Shown in pieces: positions 60,463 to 64,000 of a stretch of DNA of 64,000 nucleotides. The notes beneath the pieces were generated by a model. That model was given only the letters and a program-made list of their open reading frames with translations. It was not told the DNA's origin and ran no database searches. Origin of the DNA: Blastomyces gilchristii SLH14081 (taxonomy: Eukaryota > Ascomycota > Eurotiomycetes > Onygenales > Ajellomycetaceae); assembly GCF_000003855.2 (NCBI RefSeq), contig NW_003101681.1:2053893-2117892 (forward strand), written 5' to 3'. Numbering within the stretch: the stretch's first letter is position 1; each line of letters begins with the position of its first letter. A program made the translations under genes and the position numbers.

Positions 60463-61446
60463 ATGAATGCCATCCGCCAGGTCCAAGAGCTGAACAAAAA
60501 GGAGCTTGAAAATGTCGTGTAAGGGCTCTCTTTTCTTTTCTTTCCTTTCGTTGGTTTTTTGTTTCGTGTGGCCCTTCATCTCCACTATTTAGCATACGAT
60601 TTAGTCGAAGTATACGAACTCTCCTGGCTAATGAATCTCCTTTTTCCCTACGTTTAAAATCATAGGCCTCCAGAAGCTTCATGGCATGCCGACTACCGCG
60701 ACACAGCCTACATCTATATCGGGTCCCTCCCTTACGACCTCAGCGAAGGTGATATCCTAACTATTTTCTCCCAATATGGCGAGCCGGTACATCTTAACTT
60801 AGTGCGCGACAAAGAGACGGGCAAGAGTAAAGGGTTCGCATTTCTGAAATATGAGGACCAGCGGAGTACCGATTTGGCTGTGGATAATTTGGGCGGGGCG
60901 ACGGTTCTAGGCAGAATGATACGAGTGGACCATGTGAGGTATAAGAGGAAGGAGGAGGAGGGGTTGGAAGACAATGTTGCAACGTTGACCGTTGGTGAGA
61001 CGGGACTTGGAGAGTCAAGAAGAGACGATAACGGTAAAGAAGGGCGCAGAAGGAGAACTACGAAACATAGCGAAAGTGATACTGATGCGGAAGATCGGAG
61101 GATACAACAAAAGCCATTATTGAAGGAGGAGAAGGAGCTACAGAAGCTTATAGAAGAGCATGATGATGAAGACCCAATGAAGGAATATCTAATACAGGAG
61201 AAAAGGGAAGAGGTAGCTAGGGCTTTGGAGCACTCAAGCAACCGAAAGAAACGCCGGGGTGATAGCACTGAGAGAGAAGACAAACATGACCATCGCCGCC
61301 GTCACCACCGCTCTCATCATCGAAGACATCGGGATGATCGTTCATATTCCCGGGAGGAAGGGAGAAAGTCCTCACGACGCGAGAGGTCAAGGTCACCATC
61401 ACAGTCGAGAGAACGAAGACACCATCGGGATAGAGTTCGCGGCTGA
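60463..61446 (+). CDS. ist3: RRM protein of the U2 snRNP-associated RES complex (Ist3/Snu17, RBMX2-like)
   Basis: Two exons, 60463-60518 and 60666-61446, joined across a GT-AG intron (donor GTAAGG, acceptor TAG) to 278 codons. The N-terminus [15 protein letters not shown] and [20 protein letters not shown] are hallmarks of Ist3. One RRM spans about residues 32-110, with RNP2 YIYIGS (34-39) and RNP1 KGFAFLKY (74-81). The C-terminal half is charged and ends in Arg/His/Ser-rich repeats, longer than in yeast (148 aa) but usual in filamentous fungi. Ist3, Bud13 and Pml1 form the nuclear RES complex, which supports the first splicing step and retention of unspliced mRNA. Overlapping frames inside the Arg-rich tail are not genes. 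Confidence 0.95.
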
Positions 61447-61867
61447 GATGACCATTTTGGAGCTGGAGACGAGATTGTTGCGTGAAAATAACCTACAGAA
61501 AGATTTTCTCTTCGGTGTCCGATGCGGGAGAAACCCTGATAAATATCCAAATATCCAATTTTGGCTGAAAGGGATCGTACCATTCTCGATCCAACTTGAA
61601 AGGTTATCCAGCACCTAGGGCATATCCATGTCCTTCCAGAGCTGGAAGGCCCTTCACGACACTGTTTCGGCTAGATCTCAGATGATGCGATATACCCAAG
61701 AAATATATTCTCGGTTCCACGATATGAGGGAAATGTGTGTTGTGATCATCCAGTTTACCAATCGGCCACGTTAAATTTCAACGGAATTGTCATATGAACC
61801 CAAAGCGTCCCGTGGATTCCTCGTGAAGAAAGCGGCATTCTGAATAGACCGTAATATGTTCGGCTCC
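61447..61867. other. Intergenic region between convergent Ist3 and Hsv2 genes
   Basis: About 420 bp containing both 3' UTRs. Open frames here are short and lack coding support. Confidence 0.55.
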
Positions 61868-63525
61868 TCAACCACCTCCAAGATACCTTTTCCAACCCTC
61901 TCTGACGCAATACCGCTTCCCATCATCACCCTGTCCAATGACGAATCTTTCCCACCTCCCCTCTTTCCCGGCACTTATCACCAGAAGCGTCGTTTCGCTA
62001 GTCCATCCAATAACCCCCTTCGATGGTCGTCCAAGCGAGGAGCCCAATGGAGGGAGATATGCAGAACCAAGAGGACCCTCGTCACCAATTTCAAAGTGAG
62101 CACTTGCAAACGAATAAGTGTCAGAAAACACTCGAGGGAGCAGAGGGAGCTTCCCTAAAATACCCCATTTCTGATTTGCGCCTTCCACAGGAGGCGTAGC
62201 TTTGCGAGCATGCGGAAGATCAAAAATATGCAAGGTAGATTTATCTGACGTGAGTGCCAGAAGTGTGTTTGAGGGGGATATGGCCAAGGAAAATATTTCC
62301 GCCTGATCTACGCCTCGCCTGAGCTCAGCCATCTTTGCGCAATTTGTTGTGGCAAATACTCGAATCAGCGTTCCCTGCGTTTTAAAACTGAATTTAGTTT
62401 TCATTGTTCAAGACTATCTTCTCCTCCCTCAAAACTTAATAGTTCTCGAGGGATGATTATGTTTACTTACCGTCTCTCCCGCTGTCGCCAAAACCTCACC
62501 GTTGGGACTAAGGTGGATAGCTCTCAATGGCGAGCTATGCGCCGGAATGATACTAACATTCCCCGTCTCAAGTTCGACAAGCTGGACCTGGCCGGGGGAT
62601 CTTCCAGGGAAAGCCAGCAATTTGGACCCTAGACAGATCAGGCCATGGGGGTTATCTGCGGTTTCGAAGACAGATAACTTCTGCGGGGGTATTGAGAAGG
62701 CAAAGATGTGTACACTGTTATGGAGCGCAGCGATGATCCGGGACTTGGAGAGCCGGACGCGCAGGACGGAAGTGCGGAACTCGAGCGTGATGACTGCCCG
62801 CTGCTTTGCGTCGTCCCAGATAATCAACTTTGTAATAAGGGTGAAACGAATTAATATATTAGGTTGAATTTTTTTTTTTTTCTGTTTCGAAATTTTATTT
62901 TTCATTTTTTTTCCTTTTTGAAGATGGTACCAAAAATCCAAAATCAACAGGATTTAACTGGGGACAAAGACTGGGTAAGATACTCACTTTGTTCTGGGGG
63001 AACTTGGGCTTCCGGCCTCCACCCACCAGAGCTAGATAATTAGATTGGCCCAGCATCTCTACCACCCCGATACCTGCGTTGAAATCTACTGTTATTGAGT
63101 ATTGGTACTTGTTTATTTATGACACAATAGAGGAAAGTACTCAATAATACAAGTGAAAACGTGGAGAATAAAAAATATGTCACAAGCGTCCACCAGAGCA
63201 GCACGACGGAGAACCGGACCAGGATGAATAGATATAGATACATGTATAGAAAAGTATCTCACCTCTTGATACTTTGAGTTCACATGGCTCCGAGTTAAAA
63301 ACTGTGTAAAATATGTGCATGTACATAGTTGTTAGTGTACAGGGGATATCTGACGGATACGCATAGTACGAGACTCGGGGAAGGATGATCGATCCTCAGA
63401 AGCTGGGGGAGCATACCACAGAAGCCGGTATCGAGTCCGACAGAAAACGAGGAGCTGTCCGTGTTAAAAGCGGCCGAGTGTGACACTGGGCCCGTAGATG
63501 TATCTATAACTTGTCTGGTATTCAT
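61868..63525 (-). CDS. hsv2: Atg18/WIPI-family phosphoinositide-binding WD-repeat protein, Hsv2-like
   Basis: Five exons on the minus strand: 63525-63417, 63301-63263, 63085-62988, 62827-62471, 62374-61868; GT-AG introns, 369 codons. The order of motifs is that of a PROPPIN propeller: [13 protein letters not shown] start, [63 protein letters not shown], and the lipid-binding motif as LRRG at residues 219-222 (F/LRRG family). It would bind PI3P and PI(3,5)P2 on endosomes and vacuole and act in selective autophagy or membrane traffic. Length and the LRRG variant favour Hsv2 (SVP1-like protein 2) over Atg18 itself. For exon 3 two acceptors are 3 bp apart; the downstream TAG was chosen to give the conserved RDFNAG. 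Convergent with ist3. Confidence 0.92.
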
Positions 63526-64000
63526 CCTGCAAAATATATAGGTTGTAGGTAGCAATTATGCTGGCTGATAATGTTAAGAAAGTGGTGGTTGTGGTCATGT
63601 CATTATCGACGGGGATTCAAACGTAACTATAAGAAATAAGAAAAAGTAGAACGAGGAAAACCGGTGTAAATATTAAGTACGATAAGATCTGTAGCATGTA
63701 ATCGAGGACAAAAGAAGATTCGTGAAGGTATTTAATATTTTTAAAAATAGAAATTATCTACAAATGTCGCCTTCATATATGCGGCGGTTGAATGTTATCG
63801 TCCAAGCTTCCCGCAGGCAAGCTCCGAATCGAAACGAATCGATCTGGCGGCTGAAATCACGTGTAAATCATTATGTCATCACGCGATACACAGTAATGGT
63901 CAAACAAATATTGACTAGCCCAATTTAGACTAGACTTCCAAATGGGTACTAGCGGATTGGAGTCTGTATCCAAAAATACGCCAACATTAAACATGGAACC
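63526..64000. promoter_or_regulatory. Upstream region of the Hsv2-like gene
   Basis: 475 bp to the window end with no supported gene. It contains an E-box-like CACGTG at 63858-63863. May also serve a gene beyond the window. Confidence 0.45.

Noticed and set aside
61259..61618. Second ORF overlapping the Ist3 C-terminus
   Set aside because: It is an alternative frame of the Arg/His-rich tail and enters the 3' UTR; the Ist3 frame is supported by homology.
1..64000. CRISPR array, bacterial operon or phage region
   Set aside because: Repeats are transposable elements with target duplications, not regularly spaced short repeats, and the genes are eukaryotic with introns.

Overview
This is nuclear DNA of a filamentous ascomycete. 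It has short GT-AG introns, a fungal-type secreted dipeptidyl-peptidase V, a fungal dynein light intermediate chain, Ist3 and an Atg18-family propeller, next to a long AT-rich block of mutated retrotransposons. Bipartite AT-rich repeat block versus gene-rich DNA, together with the protein similarity, suggests Onygenales, perhaps Ajellomycetaceae (Blastomyces-like). That placement is inference.

Positions 1 to about 53,526 are a matryoshka of transposable elements with no intact host gene. Left to right: a Ty3/gypsy element (gypsy-I, +, 1-15261, cut by the window edge), whose 3' LTR is split by a 9.7 kb hAT DNA transposon (5358-15083), which is itself split by a Tad-like LINE (7363-11293). Next come a retroposon 3' end (15262-15751), a Ty1/copia element (copia-1, -, 15752-22549), a second gypsy family (gypsy-III, +, about 22555-30671) broken by a LINE, SINEs and a MITE, a 5'-truncated gypsy-II (+, 32031-40908), and copia-2 (+, 41068-53521), which contains a complete gypsy element (gypsy-N, -, 42353-49599). 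Five approximately 506-bp hAT MITEs share terminal repeats with the large hAT element. Target-site duplications were read directly for most of these insertions. Almost every coding frame is broken by C-to-T/G-to-A changes, typically Trp codons turned to TGA and Pro turned to Ser, as in repeat-induced point mutation (RIP).

From about 53,527 the composition changes sharply and four host genes follow: secreted serine peptidase DPP V (+, 54518-57177), dynein light intermediate chain (-, 57866-59893), spliceosomal RES-complex RRM protein Ist3 (+, 60463-61446) and an Atg18/WIPI-family PI3P-binding WD-repeat protein, Hsv2-like (-, 61868-63525). The pairs are convergent, divergent, convergent. The genes do unrelated housekeeping or secretory jobs and do not form a pathway.

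The most noteworthy items are a tRNA-headed SINE fused to the 3' third of a LINE within one target-site duplication, the SINEs that share the LINE 3' tail and its hairpin, the hAT/MITE family, and the non-classical context of the hypermutation.
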